DNA from: Caenorhabditis elegans
Taxonomy: Eukaryota; Nematoda; Chromadorea; Rhabditida; Rhabditidae
Direction of reading: 5' to 3'
Assembly: GCF_000002985.6 (NCBI RefSeq)
Contig: NC_003283.11
Coordinates: 9,176,001-9,240,000, forward strand
DNA: 64,000 nt
Positions 62,599 to 64,000 of the stretch are shown here, piece after piece (positions within the stretch are counted from its first letter, which is position 1; each line of letters opens with the position of its first letter). The notes beneath the pieces were generated by a model that was not told the DNA's origin, searched no databases, and saw nothing but the letters and a program-made list of their open reading frames with translations. The translations under genes and the position numbers were made by a program.

Positions 62599-63891
62599 AA
62601 GTTTATGAGATACCCGCAAAAATGACGGGCTGTGGCAGAAAGTGGTGAAATGACGAAAATAACTCAAGGAAGGGGAATAATGAAAATCCCTATATTATTA
62701 TTGAGCATCAAACTAAATATACGTACTGTGCATTCTATGTTGCTACACACTGTTCAGTTTTTTGTTAATTTTTAGAATTAAAAAAGAAGTAAGCGATTCA
62801 CATGTTGGAACTGCTACATTAGTCTTCTAGAATTTAAATTATCAATATGTAAGAGCCACAGTCATACATTAACTTATTTCCAGGAGGCAATGTTGTTAGA
62901 GACTTAATCCTAATTAGAAATATACAGTAGCAACCACTGCCAAAACGCAGCCATATGTTAAAAAAAACACAATATAGTACCGCGAACTTTAATCTATGTT
63001 GGATAAACATTCAATACACGGCTACCTCAGGTTTCATTCTATGAGTTCAAAACATATAATTATTTATGAAGACCAGCACGTAGCGTTTTATATCTGGAAA
63101 ATTATAATGATGATTTATGCTTTTTCTATTTTTGAAATTAAAGAGTTGATAAAACATTTTTAGACAAGATATACAAAAAACGTGCGACTGAACCTGCATT
63201 GCTTGGAAACATGACAATCTGAGCGGTGACAAATTGAATGAAACGCGCAAATCAAACTATAAGCCTACATATTCTAAAAGCTCTAAAATAAAATAAAAAA
63301 CAAGAAAAAGTTGGATTTGCTTGAAAGAAGGGAATGATTGCGTCTCCTTCCTTCTCACAATCAAACACGGTGAATAAAGAGAGTCAGAGATTTAGAGCGG
63401 ATGGGAAGAGAGAAAAAGAAAGGCGGTCGAACACAGCTGTTTCTAGAGAGGTCTCATCGTTTTCGTTTACTCATTGAATGGTTGTTCTAAAATATCACAC
63501 AGTTGACATGAGAGTGCATGTGCCAAAATACTTGAAATTATGCCAAAGCTTTTATGATATTAGTAAACACGACGCGTTTAGATAATCAATGTTGGTGAGT
63601 TGATGCCTATGGATCTCATATGACCCGGAAGAACTGATGATTTAAAATATCGGAGCTACTCAGTCAGCGAAGAGAGCACACGATCAAAAGAGAAAGAGGT
63701 CGCCGGCACTCTCTTCAGGTCACCAGAAATCACCATGAAACTTGAGTGGCTCAAAGAATTTTCGGATCAGACACAGCACGAAGGTTTCGTTTATAAACAA
63801 AACAAAGATTTTCGGAGAAAGTGGCAGACGATGTGACAGATGTCCATAGAAGACCCTGCATCACATTTTTTGCAACTGTGCAAATACCAAA
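62599..63891. other. Divergent promoter region at right edge
   Basis: 1.3 kb between the RCC1-repeat gene and the first exon of the next + strand gene. It is AT-rich with a purine-rich part near 63360-63420 and another at 63665-63720. It may hold an upstream first exon of the RCC1 gene, whose start is unclear. No gene is visible. Confidence 0.5.
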
Positions 63892-63993
63892 ATGAGCGGT
63901 AATCGGTTCGATTACGCTTCACTGGTTCACTCGTTGAAATCAGATGAGAGACCGCAAAAAAGGCGAAACACATTATCCGTTGCATCGGAAGTG
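63892..63993 (+). CDS. First coding exon of an unidentified gene, cut by window end
   Basis: An ATG in good context (CCAAAATGAGC) opens a 34-codon frame, MSGNRFDYASLVHSLKSDER followed by PQKRRNTLSVASEV, ending exactly at a donor GTG|GTAAGC with seven bases left in the window. Frame, basic cluster and donor together support a real first exon. I do not recognise the protein; the residues suggest a soluble, cytoplasmic or nuclear N-terminus, with no signal peptide. It is divergent from the RCC1-repeat gene. Confidence 0.6.
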
Positions 63994-64000
63994 GTAAGCC

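Overview
The window looks like a stretch of nematode autosome, almost certainly Caenorhabditis elegans (from memory the left part of the central region of chromosome V, cosmids C24B5, T18H9 and F07C3; not checked by search). The evidence is: AT-rich DNA, introns of about 45-60 bp bounded by GT...TTTTCAG, acceptor-like TTTCAG sequences just upstream of start codons (trans-splicing style), nematode-only families (Ground-like, patched-related, Str chemoreceptor, DUF229, innexin) and exact fit of several genes to known worm proteins. All genes are split, so spans below run from start to stop codon and include introns; exon joins were read by eye from splice sites and reading frame.

Layout. 1-1832 (+): 3' part of the AAA ATPase spastin (spas-1), entering from the left edge. 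2044-5680 (-): patched-related RND-type protein ptr-1, convergent with spas-1. 5681-15684: a 10 kb gap without a supportable gene. 15685-19786 (+): a peptide-type 7TM receptor of 427 aa. 19951-21224 (-): a C11orf54/PTD012-like zinc-binding ester hydrolase. 21683-22987 (-): an Str-superfamily chemoreceptor. 23860-26606 (+): a broken aspartic protease gene carrying an inserted fold-back repeat. 27079-28645 (+): intact secreted aspartic protease asp-2 (429 aa). 28916-31390 (-): innexin inx-10 with alternative C-termini. 33704-37651 (-): Mediator subunit mdt-27. 38134-41178 (-): PACS family sorting protein (tag-232). 45917-48280 (+): groundhog-like secreted protein grd-6 (614 aa). 50110-51290 (+): a small Ly6/uPAR-like GPI-type protein (132 aa). 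51710-56365 (-): a DUF229 sulfatase-fold type II membrane protein with a 1.27 kb palindromic transposon in one intron. 58986-about 62598 (-): an RCC1-repeat protein, probably glo-4. 63892-right edge (+): first exon of a further gene.

The genes do not form one pathway. Themes that recur are membrane and endolysosomal trafficking (patched-related, PACS, GLO-4), secreted or surface proteins (aspartic protease, Ground-like, Ly6, DUF229) and signalling receptors. The only tight same-strand pair that could be co-transcribed is tag-232 followed by mdt-27 (about 480 bp apart, with a trans-splice-like acceptor directly before the mdt-27 start). I found no sign of a wholly new system; the most interesting points are the decayed protease with a lost catalytic glycine and an inserted repeat, the TTAA-flanked palindromic element with splice-like sites, and a GC-AG intron in the Ly6 gene whose unspliced alternative has its own stop codon and poly(A) signal.
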